Assembly (NCBI GenBank): GCA_963662155.1
Contig: OY759263.1
Coordinates: forward strand, 19,661,864-19,725,863
Source: Lamellibrachia columna
Lineage: Eukaryota; Annelida; Polychaeta; Sabellida; Siboglinidae
Reading direction: 5' to 3'
DNA: 64,000 nucleotides
A program made the translations under genes and the position numbers. Below are positions 43,628-55,500 of this stretch, one piece after another. Under the pieces are notes generated by a model. That model saw only the letters and a list, made by a program, of their open reading frames with translations. It was not told the origin of the DNA and ran no database searches. The first letter of the stretch is position 1. Each line of letters begins with the position of its first letter.

Positions 43628-43855
43628 GCATGTTCAGTATATATTACTGCATGTTCAGTATATAATACTGCATGTTCAGTATATAATACTGCGTGTTCAG
43701 TATATGATATTGCGTGTTCAGCATATAATACTGCGTGTTCAGCATATAATACTGTGTGTTCAGCATATAAACTGTATGTTCAGCATATAATACTGCGTGT
43801 TCAGTATATAATATTGCATGTTCATTATATAATACTGCATGTTCAGTATACAGTG
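43628..43855. repeat. 21-bp tandem repeat, about 11 copies
   Basis: The unit is CATGTTCAGTATATAATACTG with GCGTGTTCAGCAT variants. One copy is a base short (ATAAACTG). Confidence 0.95.
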
Positions 43856-44003
43856 GACTCCACTTAACCAAATTGCAGATAACAAACTCAGCCATTCAGT
43901 AGAATCAAATGTACTGGCTGCAGCAGAATCCTTAGTGAACCAGCCACTTAGTAGACTCAAATTCTTCTGCCACAAAGTGATTCTGTTAAGTGGAATCCAC
44001 TGC
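43852..44003. mobile_element. Short TIR element (MITE-like), about 152 bp
   Basis: Left end CAGTGGACTCCACTTAACC, right end GTTAAGTGGAATCCACTG, inverted repeats with one or two mismatches over 18 bp. No coding capacity. It abuts the 21-bp array. Target duplication not evident. Confidence 0.78.
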
Positions 44004-44299
44004 ACAAAAAAGGTAAAACGATTATGGCCTGCTTTTATAAACATTGCTGCTGATTTGACACAACACTATGAAATATCTCATAATGAAATGTTTTAATACA
44101 AATGCACATTAAAAGATAGTTTCTATATACTTCACATATTTTAATGCATATACATACATATCTCCTCACTAAATTCAAAAGCACCGTGTTTTAAAAATAC
44201 CACACATTGCTGCTGGATCCAGACTCTGGAACTATTACACGACTCGTTTACTGTACACAAGACAATTCAACACACAACATATAAAGGCAAATTTATACC

Positions 44300-44560
44300 A
44301 GCGATAATTTTCCAAATCGGATGACTGACGTAGTGGGTTTGGACGCTGCAGGGTCCAAAATACAGACAATCAACTGCAATTTTGAAACAGTGACCAATGA
44401 GTGACCATCGCAACCGACAGCTGGTGCACCCGCAGTGACCTTCCATCAAAGCTCAAATCGGGAATTGTGCAAGTCAATTGGTTGCAGTAGCAGTGTCTAG
44501 ACGTCCTGCTTGCGTAAGCGCACACAATGATTACCTGTGCATTGTCATGCGACACGATGT
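44300..44560 (+). repeat. Dispersed repeat shared with 21780-22080
   Basis: Shares CAACCGACA, TCAAAG(C/T)TCAA(A/G)TCGG and neighbouring words in order with the copy at 21.8-22.1 kb, in the same orientation. It lies just downstream of the MRPL45 stop codon (minus sense). Confidence 0.6.
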
Positions 44561-44670
44561 CGCCCGACCAACTGTGGCACAAACTATTCGGGTAAACCAG
44601 AATTAACCGTGCTAACCAGCCTTAATGTGTGTATTTGCCAGTCTATTCTTTGGGAACACAAGATTAAACA

Positions 44671-44958
44671 CTATGCTGTCGCGAGAGTACTATCGCCGCT
44701 TCCTTCCAGTGGTTTTGCCTGAGTCACCTCTGACCCTTTGTCTTCGTTGTCCTCGACTGGATCAAAGTGAGGCTGTTTCATCGTGCGGTACAGACTCGGT
44801 GGCGGTGGCATCCATGTCGGTATGATCTTGCCGTGGACACGCCATCGCCCGTACTCGTCCGAGAGATGCTTCTCATAGACGACATACTCGAGACAGTCCT
44901 TCACTAAGTTCTCTCCGCCGTACATGAGGCGGCCGAAGCGATCGTACAGCGCCAATGT
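44671..44958 (-). CDS. MRPL45: MRPL45 exon 8 (C-terminus)
   Basis: Acceptor TGTTCTTCCAG. Begins TLALYDRFGRLMYGGENLV, the best conserved segment of the Tim44-like domain, and ends with an acidic/Ser tail and TAG. Confidence 0.95.
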   Translation of the reverse strand, partial: TLALYDRFGRLMYGGENLVKDCLEYVVYEKHLSDEYGRWRVHGKIIPTWMPPPPSLYRTMKQPHFDPVEDNEDKGSEVTQAKPLEGSGDSTLATA

Positions 44959-45012
44959 CTGGAAGAACAAAGCAACACTATAGAGCACAATGCATTGGAT
45001 CCATGTGGAAGA

Positions 45013-45082
<70 letters not shown>

Positions 45083-48000
45083 ATAATATATCTTTATTTA
45101 CTACAAATTGATTTGTACCATTGTGCAACGTCTTGAAGAATACAAAACAAATTATCATATTTTCGGAATTTTTTATTTTATTTTACACAACTAAAACAAA
45201 CTTTTCCATGACTGAAGTAGATATAAATGTTACGTAACATTATAAACTGCAGCCCCACAATTTGTACCACTGTGCACACAACGTTCTTTTCATCTAAAAG
45301 TACCAATATTTTAATGCAACTACAGAATATCTAATTTGCTGTCTACCTTAATGTAATTTAAAGTTGCTTCTACAATTACATTTTTTGTGTGTCTTGCTTC
45401 TGACTCATTTCCTAACAAATTGAACTTAACTAATGCAAAACTGAACATATCTTATGTGTAATTTAGTTTTGATGAAATAATCAGACAAAACTGTGAAATT
45501 AATTTTGGTTCGGACCAATAAAAATTTCGTGAAAAAAGGCAAAATTAAGACTTTCACCTGCTGCCCAACGTAACAATCAAAGTCAATTCTTTCGATGATT
45601 TTAACAAAAGTATGCACTATTTTATTAAACTGCAAACAATTCACACACAACAAATGTAAACTTAAATGAACCTGAGTAATGATTTTTCTTTAAAATACAA
45701 CTTCCTCTCAACGTTTCGATGGCAGCCGAAATGTTGAGAGTAAATATATAGGGTTCAGGGTGCATACAGAAAGCATAAAGTAAAATTCAAGAACATTTGG
45801 AGGAAAAACACAGCACTTTTTCCAGAACATTTTCTGAAGCGTCTTAACGTTATTTCAGAAACAACTCTAGTCTTTAAAATATTTGATGTTAACTCAAATG
45901 TTTATTTCCAACAGACTGTTTGTGCCATTCGCACATCTATCAGCACATGCAGTTGCACACGAAAAAAAACTAGTTGACAATGACAAATTTGTCGTCATAG
46001 GAGTCACTGAAACCTTTTTGTTTGACTTATAATAATTAGTTTATTCTAAATATCGTAGAAACGAGAGCATTTCTCATATCTACACAAATAAGTGTGTGTA
46101 CACAATTGTTTGAGTCCGAGTGGCTGAAGTTACAGCATATTTACAGCTTAGTTACAATTAATCAGCAATGCCTGGCAAAGAATTAGGACATGGTACTTTA
46201 ATTTAGCATAAATGCTAAAGCTGCGACAGTGCCATAACTTTATCCACTTTATCAAAACACAAAGCAGCAAACGCCATAATGATTTATGCGCTGGAGACTT
46301 TCCACAAAATGTGTTTGTATCTGTTTCTACTTCGTAAATGTTTCACTAAAACAACTTTTCTAACAATTTGTTTGCATTCAATCGATGCAATGATGAGTTA
46401 GTTATTTAGAATATCGTTCCCTAGTGCAAAAATGTCTTCAGATTTTTGTGAATTACAAATGGCATTAAAGATATCGAATTTTGCTGCAATCAGTACACAC
46501 CTACAATCGAGCTAACTTTTGATCGCCACTGCAATCCTTAATAACCCAATTATTATATTTAATAATAATAAATAAAATACTTCTATTGCACTAAAATCCC
46601 CTGCAGACCCAAGCTCGGGTGCGCAACAAAACAAAAGGGGTTAAGCAGTTCATAATCTATAAGCAGTTCCAGTTGTAAACAGTTGGATTGGTAACAGTTG
46701 TTATATTTCCTACAGACTTAACACTAACAGCGAGTGAGTTCAGAGTCGGTGCAGTATATAAGAATTAGATGACCAAAGCTGTCTGGGTGGACTTGCAGGA
46801 GTGAGCAGTGAATCTAAATATCATGGTTGCTTGGATAAAAGTGCTTGGTAGGTAATTGTGCAAATCTTAAAAATAATGCGATATCGGACAGGGAGCCAAT
46901 GCAATCATTTAAAAAGTACTTACTGAGAGGAACGAGGAGACCAGGTAACTACCCTTGCCAAACAATTTTGCACATGTCGAAGTTTCAAGATGTCCTTGAG
47001 AGCAATATTGTGATATAAAGGGAACTGGATATGGTCAAGTCTACTGCTAACAAGAGCAGCTGCAATAGTTTTGGCAAAAAAAAACCATATACCGGTGAAT
47101 AAGACAAAGGTCATAAATGTGATAAAAGCAACAATGACAAGTTTGTGAAATAGGCTGTTTAAAATTTTTATTATTATCAAAGGTGACTCCTAAATTCTGT
47201 GCTGAGACAGCCGGTGTGAAATTCTGGCTCAGCATAAGTGTCGGGAAAAAACAATCAAGTTTACCACTCTGCTTTTGTGTATCAATAATAAGAAACTCTG
47301 TTTTATCTGCATCTAACTTTAAGTTGCTGTCAGTAATCCGGTGGAAAATATCACGGAGACAATCCCTGAGCTGGTTTAAGGAGCAATTTGTATCCAGGAT
47401 AGCCAAGGAAAATAAATATGTGTATCATCTGCATATAGGTATTGATCCAAGTTGTGAGTTTGAGAATAACTGAGCTGAGTAGATTAGTGTAAAGAGTAAA
47501 AAGTAATGGTCCAAGAACAGAACCCTGAGGAACACCACATGAAGTGGGTGGGGCCGCTAAAAACCAATTAGCTATATTCACTTTTTGGTATCTGTCAGTT
47601 AAGTAGAATGAAAACCAGCTCAGGGCTGTGCCAGCTATGCCATACAGTAGTACCTGCCTTGAACGGACACTTCTGTATCCAAGCAAAAGTGTCCCTACAT
47701 GGCAGGTGTCCCCTTATCGGATGGACAGGCATGTTGGAGTGGAGGGTTCAGTACTACACAAATACTGTAGACATATGTGTGGATGACGGATGCTATCAAT
47801 TTACTTAATAATACATAAACAGGCTGTAGAGTAAGGATATAACTGAGGTACATATACTACAAATAAGGCGCGTTAAGTGATCCCATGTCTGCCACCAGGG
47901 ATCTACTAAACAACAGCAACCGCTGCCTGCTGCACCAAGTCCAAGAACGCTGTCGAAGCCACTGTGTGCTTGCAGCACTATTTTGTACGCAACACGCAGG

Positions 48001-49536
48001 TTATGGAGCTTATTAAACGAGTCAACTAGCATCAACGTTTATTATTTTTAAATGTCACATCCTGTTTAATCGTTAACTGAATAAAATACATGTATGTATA
48101 CCGTTATGGAATGACGCTGTACTGAACTAATAGGCCTATGAATTGAAATAATAACCTGGATTTGAGCAGCCGAAAACGTATGAGTTGATACACACAGTAT
48201 GTAAGCTGATTAAACATAGAAAACGACAATAAGCAGAATTAATAATCGATTCACCTCGATTTTCAACTGATCTCGACCAAAGCATAAATTTATGACGCAC
48301 CACTTAGCATCGAATCATCGTTTCATATGCGGATGACGAATTCGTATTTTTGCGCACCAGTAGCGCCTCGGGTTTGGCATTTGGCATGTTGGTTTCGTGT
48401 CATTTAGATTGGAAGCTTGCCATTTCACCCCAGTATCATATTAGTACTGCATACTAAATTGAATTTAAGACTGTTTATCTGATTCTTATGCGAGGCGCAT
48501 TTGTGAATCTCGACTGCAATTTCAAACCACCTAAGCGAAGTCAACATCAGCGACTGATGTCGGCGGCAGCGTCAAACAAACAGCAGGTTGACACTCGTTC
48601 ATTGACACGTTCACCTGTTTCTTGAGAATTGTCAAAGCAATTCTAAGTAGGTTTAAGCAGGCCCATTTTGCATTTACCCCAGTGGCAGAAACTCGGGGTC
48701 CACGAATAACAGCCTTATATCTGAATGTTTTTCTCACTACACACACTGTTTGTCCGTCACCATTTTGGAAATAAAATATTTCAAGAAAAAAATCAAATAT
48801 TATGCCCACCTGTTGTGTGTGTAGTCGCACTGTCACCTGGGCATACATGTTCTCCTTGCTGATAAGATGAGTGGTGCGCAGGTGGACCACACGCGGCGGC
48901 TCCAGTGATTTGATGAACTCCCACCTCAGTGTCTTCTTGTCAAGCTTGTGAATCATTTCCTTCAATCAGAAAAAACAAGTCTTTTTTTCCAAGCATTTTG
49001 CGACAGAAAATTAGTTGAAACTGAATTTCCATCAGCACGATCAACGATTTTCAACAGGATAGCTGCGATCATGATCTTATAACTGAACCAGACATATGAC
49101 ATTTCAGGCATGACAACAGTTATTCAATAAGTCAGGTGACACTGTTTAGTCAGCCGATGTGAGAAACACATTAAGTGGAGTGACAATATTGAATCAGCTG
49201 GCATGAACGAGAGTTGAGTAGGTGCAACTATCAGCATTTTGTAGAATATTACACATTTTAAAAACTTTCACCACACGCTATGGGGAAACCATTAACCGAT
49301 ATGAAATTAACATATAAATACTAATTCTCCATTGCAGATGCACCATGTGCTTACAGGGTAGGCCTTCTCTGTGACCAGTTCATGCAGGTCGTCCTCGTTC
49401 TCTTTGTAACTGCAAATGAGGACAGTGCAATGAACAAGATAGCTAACACAGCAACAATGTCAAGTTGATACAACCCATCATAAGATATTCTTAATTGTAG
49501 AGTTAATTTAATTTGTTTACAAGGGCAATCAAGTGA

Positions 49537-49588
<52 letters not shown>

Positions 49589-52500
49589 TCACTTCATATA
49601 TATTATATATATATATATATATAATATATAAAATACTTCTATTGCACTAAAATCCTCGGGAGACCCAAGCTCAGTGGAGCACCAAAACAAAAGGGGTTAA
49701 GCAGTTTATAATCGATAAGCCGTTCCAGTTCTAAACAGTTGGACTGGTACGCTGGAGAGCTATGAAAGATAAGCAAATTTAAACAGGTGGGTTTTAGTCT
49801 ATGGTGAAACGTTGTTATATTTCCTACAGACAGACATTAACAGGGAGCGAGTTCCACAGAGTCGGTGCAGCAACTGAAAAAACTCTAGTTCCACCATTTG
49901 TCTTGACTCTGAACACTGGGAACAAAAAGTAGATAAGAATTAGATGATCGAAGCTGTCTGGGCTGTCTTGCAGGAGTGAGCAGTGAATGTAAATACGCTG
50001 GTTGCTTGGATGAAAGTGCTAGATAAGTAATTGTACAGATCTTAAAAATAATGCGATATCGGACAGGGAGCCAATGCAATGATTTAAGAAGTGGTACTGA
50101 GTGAGAGAAACGAGGAGACTGGGTAACTACCCTTGGCAAACAATTTTGCACATGTTGAAGTTTGAAGATGTCCTTGAGAGCAACATTGTGATAAAGGGAA
50201 TGGCAATAGTCAAGTCAAATGAGTGTGTGTGTGCGTGCGCGTAAAACAAATTTGTTGATTAAAACAAACTTGTCAGGAATTCATTGCAACCAGGGTTCAT
50301 ACAGAAAGCATAAAATAAAACTCAAGAACATTTGGGGGGAAAACAGCACTTTTCAAGAACATTTTCTGAAGCGTCTGAACATTATTTCAGAAACAACTTT
50401 ATCTGTAAAAAATATTTGATGTCAAATCAAATATTTCATTCCAATAGACAGTTTGTGCCACTTTGCAACTTACAAAAATCCTCCTCCAGGTTGACTGACC
50501 AGTCAGGTAGACTGACCAGTCAAGTAGACTGAGCAGTCAAGTACACTGACCACGAACTGTCCATGAGGCCAAGTGAAACACTTTTGGGTTTTGAGCGCAA
50601 ATTTTTACAGTCTTGCTGTCAAAGCATTTTAGTTTTGTGACCACACCTAAAACTGATGGATTCCCCCTTTATCTTACCCACATATGCACAGTTTAATAAC
50701 AAAGGTAATTCATGAAATGTTGTAAGAACTCTAGGATGATAGTGGCTCAAAGCTCTTTTAAATATAACAGGCACCACAACTACTGATTACAACAGTTTTG
50801 CAACTGCTGATCTTCACTGAAACTTTTCCATCAAAAAAGATAACCGTCTCCATTAAACATAAATTTAACCTATTTCGTATCTATACAGCTCACATTATGT
50901 AAGAACTACAAGTTTCAGTGTAACATTTTAGATACAAACAAGCTGTATAATTAACAAATATTTATAACAGAAACCATGTTTTGCATTTCTTTAAACTGAG
51001 CCCCCTTACTTCTCCAAGAGCTTGTTTGCCTTGATATAAATGTCCTGGGCTTCATCGGGAAAGACCTTTGTGTCAAAGTCTTCGTCGAACTGTTTAATCT
51101 TGCGTAACTGCATGTAAGACTTTCCCTTCTTCTCCAGTTCCGTCATCCTCTGCTTCGCACCCTGAAAACAAACAACATGGAAGTAGTAACAGATGAGGAA
51201 TGTTTCCCACCATCACAAATAAATCACTTTGTGTTTCATATATGGAGTTTCACCTACATCTTATTTTGTTATATAGTACAAAATCTGTCAAAATGCATCA
51301 ATTAAAGATACAGTTTGGAAATTCAATTCCAAATCGTTTTAGGCAATTCTTTCACAAAATAACTTGAGAACTGATACTACTTACTGCGCCAGAGACAAGG
51401 GATGCTAAACCATCTCCTTCTGGTGGGACGTACTCTTCAAAGAAACTACCTACAAACAATGATGAAAACATTTAGCTCCTAGTTTCTATGGCCCAAGATG
51501 TTACGTGTCCACCATTTAGTGGCAAATCATCCTTGCTACTGGGGTCTACTGTTTACATCAGTACGCCTGGCTGATCAACCAGTTGGAACACTGATATTTC
51601 AGTTGCTGCGATAATCAATAATATTGCTCACTCAGATTTACAGGGCTCGCATACAGGAACTTAACTTTAACTAGTAGTGGGCCGGTCGTCACTGGTCAGA
51701 TGAGAAATGATGAGCATTTCAAGGGAAAGTTCTTTGAAGTTTGGGCACGTCTATTTCTCAGAAACACGTTCAAGTGGGACTAAGTACAAATGACTCAGCA
51801 AATATACACAGTTTGCATGGGATAAACTGACAAATCCACGTTTCAACAGGTTGATCTGCCAGGGGTACTATAGTACTACTACCACCCTGGCTAGCGAGGA
51901 TATGGCAAATTAATTGTCTTCGATCTTCCTCAAGCATATGGTGCACCAATTGCAAAAGTAGTTCATCATAGTCCTGAAAACACACAGGCCTGACATCCCG
52001 AGTTTTTTTAACAACTATCATTATATTTTACACAGATCTGAATATATTGACGGAAGATGTGTGTTATGCTTCCTACTTGTACTGGCAATGATGTGTGTTA
52101 TGCTTCCTACTTGTACTGGCAATGATGTGTGTTATGCTTCCTACTTGTACTGGCAATGATGTGTGTTATGCTTCCTACTTGTACTGGCAATGATGATCGA
52201 TCTCTCCTGGAAAGTTCTCGGTGGAAGAATGCCTTTCTTCTTCATCTCGGTCCTCATTTCTTCCGGAGTGAAGTTCGCCTCTCGTTGTAGTTTGTTCCAG
52301 TCAGGCACGTTCACCTGAATGATCAACACAATCGGTTTGTACTAGTTATAGTTACCAATTACCAAGCATATTTAATTTGAATCAGGCTATTGTAGAATCA
52401 TCACTGCAAAAAGATATAAACTGTGTCAAAAGAGGGTCATGTTTATTAAAATAATTTGTTATCCAATCTGCTGTTTGAAGCACCATTTCAAGCATTTCTA

Positions 52501-55500
52501 GAATGTTCACATCATCATTGCAAACCATATATTAATAAAAGCTGTGTTACATGCAATGAAGTTAATTTACTGCAACGAATACCACAATGAAATAGTTTTA
52601 AGTTTTAAAGTCATAAATACTGAACAAGTAATTATTATTTAACTACATCATGGTTTCAACTGGAATTGCCAGATTTTTAGTTAAATGAAAAGAAAAAATA
52701 AATGACCAACGTGCGTTTACCTTAATAACTTTTTGTGCGCGAAGTTTTCTCCATTTTGGCTCATAGTGCTTGCTGTGTCTCTCCCGTACATGTTGTTGAT
52801 AGAGACCTGTAAGTACAGGAGATGTCCTTTGTATCGCCAGGTTCTGCAAGAGAATCAGATGTATATTAGATTCGTGCATAAGAAATGTATTTAATACGTA
52901 TGAGCGCTGAAAAGCAAAGAATCTCATTATTTATTCTAAACTTTATATTTATGAAATCCATTATAATTTTTACAACACAATAGAAAACTTCCATTGAGCT
53001 AAAATCCTTGGGAGAACCAAGCTCGGCAGCACACCAAAACAAAAGAGGTTAAGCAGTTCCTAATCGATAAGCGGTTCCAGTTGTAGACAGTTGGATTGGA
53101 ACGTTGAGGAGCTATGGAGGATAAGCAAGTCTAAACAGGTGGGTTTTTAGTTTACAACGAAATGCTGTTATATTTCTAACAGACTTAACACTAACGGGAG
53201 TGAATTCCACAGTCAGTGCAGCAACTGAGAAAGCTCTAGTTCTGATATTTGTCTTAACACTGAGAACAAAAAGTAGATTAGAATTAGATGATTGAAGCTG
53301 TCTGGGCTGTCTTGCAGGAGTGAACAGTGAATGTAAATATCCTGGTTGCTTGGATAAAAGTGCTTGGTAGGTAATTGTGCAAATCTTAAAAGTAATGCAA
53401 TATCGGACAGGGAGCCAATGCAGTGATGTAAGAAGTGGTACTTACTGAGAGAAACAAGGAGACCGGGTAACTACCCCTGCCAAACAATTTTGCACACATC
53501 AAAGTTTCAAGATGTCCTTGAGAGCAATGTCGTGATATTAAGTGAATTGCAATTTGCAATAGTCAAGTCTACTGCTAACAAGAGCAGTTGCAATAGTATT
53601 GGCGACAACAAAAAACATATGCCAGTGAATAAGATAGCTATTTTCACTCTTTGGTTAAGTAAGATGAAAACCAGCTCAGGGCTATGCCAGATATGCCTTA
53701 TCACATTGACAAGCGTTTAATGAGTATGTTATGGTCAACAGTATCAAAAGCAGCAGATAAATCAAGCAAGGTAAGCGCTGATACTATTTGACTCAATGTG
53801 AGATCTTAGATGGCTTGCAACTTTTTCTACTAACTTGGAAATAAAGCTCAGAATTTAAATACATATATAACTGTTAAGGTTTTCTTTAGAAGTGGGTTGA
53901 CTTGCGCTTGTTTGAAATTGTCAGGAAACAAACCAGAGTACAGTGATGTATTTAAAATATTTGTTATTGGATAAAGTAATGTATCAAGACATGCTTTAAG
54001 CAATGTAGTCGGTAATGGATCAAGATCACAGGACTTATTTGGAGAGGACATGATTATTTTCCTTACTTCATCAACTGTGGCAGGTGTAAAAGAAGCAAGT
54101 AGAGAATTGACTTGTGGAGAGTCCACTTGTACAGGATTTAAAATATGATCTAGAAAAGCAGACCAGATCACCCAACTGATTTTGTTCTTGAAAGGGGGTT
54201 GCAATTTGACTGACTAATTGTCCAATACAGGCTGTTGAAATAATTTTCGGAAAAAATAAAACAAAAAAATTTCAAATTTTTTTGCACCCTGAATACCTGT
54301 TGTCCTTCCCTCTCATTCTCAGATATTCTGCATGCAAAATTCACTATCTGTATCAATATATCTACATTTTCAGAAAGTTTCAGATACATAGCTAGAAAAC
54401 TTATCAAGTTAGAGGCACATGAAAACATGTAAAAAATAATGGGTATGATTTTGGGCGCTTACCCCTTGTTCATATTATACCAGGGCATTACAGATTGCTC
54501 ATGTGGTCAAGTATAACCACCTAGTCATTGGCAAAAATTTAAGTATATTCTGACACATCAACGTTTTCACAACTGGTTGATTTCACATGGAATGACCTAG
54601 GTACATATAATCTAGGACAATATAAAGCTGTATTCAGGTTTTTTGCATTTGACAACATTTACATAATTTTCTTACTACAGATGGAATAGGTAGTAAAATC
54701 AGCAACAGGATTTGATATTGCGTTATAATCTATTGATTAGATAAAAACACAAAATAAATATATTTGAAATGTTTCTAAACATGAAACCATTTGAATAGGG
54801 AATCCAAATATGGTGCATTACACAGGCATTGTACCTGCCTTTCATATAAAAAATAAATTGGAATTTCCATGGCCATATAGCATTTTTGGCTGCTAAATAT
54901 AGGCCACTTTTCGTGAATGGCTTCTGTGGAAGCCATTTGCATCTATGACAACATTATTAGCTGAATTACCGGGTAGGTTTTTTCAAAGTCCGGGTCTTAC
55001 TAGCTATGCAGCGAAGTTGGTATTATCACCTGCACAGTAATACTAACAGAAGAAGAGTCAACACATGAAAAAGTAACTTTAAACTTTATTTTAAATATGT
55101 AAACATGGAAGTAATGTTTGAAGCATCTTAAGACTTTAAGTACATGCATACAAATATGTCTAATATGAACAAATATGATTACAATCACACTCAAAATCAA
55201 ATGCTTGACACTAAAAGTAAAGCAATACAACACATAAAAATAGAAGATATAGCACTCAGTAATACAACTGGTTTTGAAAGTAATATATTGAAACATTACT
55301 TCTTTGATAAAACATCAATCATCCAAATTGAGTATTGCCTATTGGACAAAAAACTATATGAATTTACTAGACTGAGCACAGCCTAATCGTTCGTGGTTTG
55401 CTTGCTGTTTGGTTTGAGGAACCGGGAAACTGCTGCCGATAGTAGGGCCTACACGTCGGTTAGGTATGTGAATCGGAGCTCGAATCAGACTCCATTTCGA

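Larger units (their letters stand above)
44959..48809 (-). other. MRPL45 intron 7 with transposons
   Basis: Contains an (AT)n run (45016-45078), a hAT-type copy (45756-46550), an L2-like LINE (46556-47642) and a small palindromic element near 47645-47710. No other gene seen. Confidence 0.7.

Noticed and set aside
52643..52927. Longer MRPL45-like frame starting MRFFAFQRSYVL as the N-terminus
   Set aside because: A splice acceptor at 52844 and the phase-matched targeting-peptide exon at 57404-57454 give a better start; the upstream residues are intronic.
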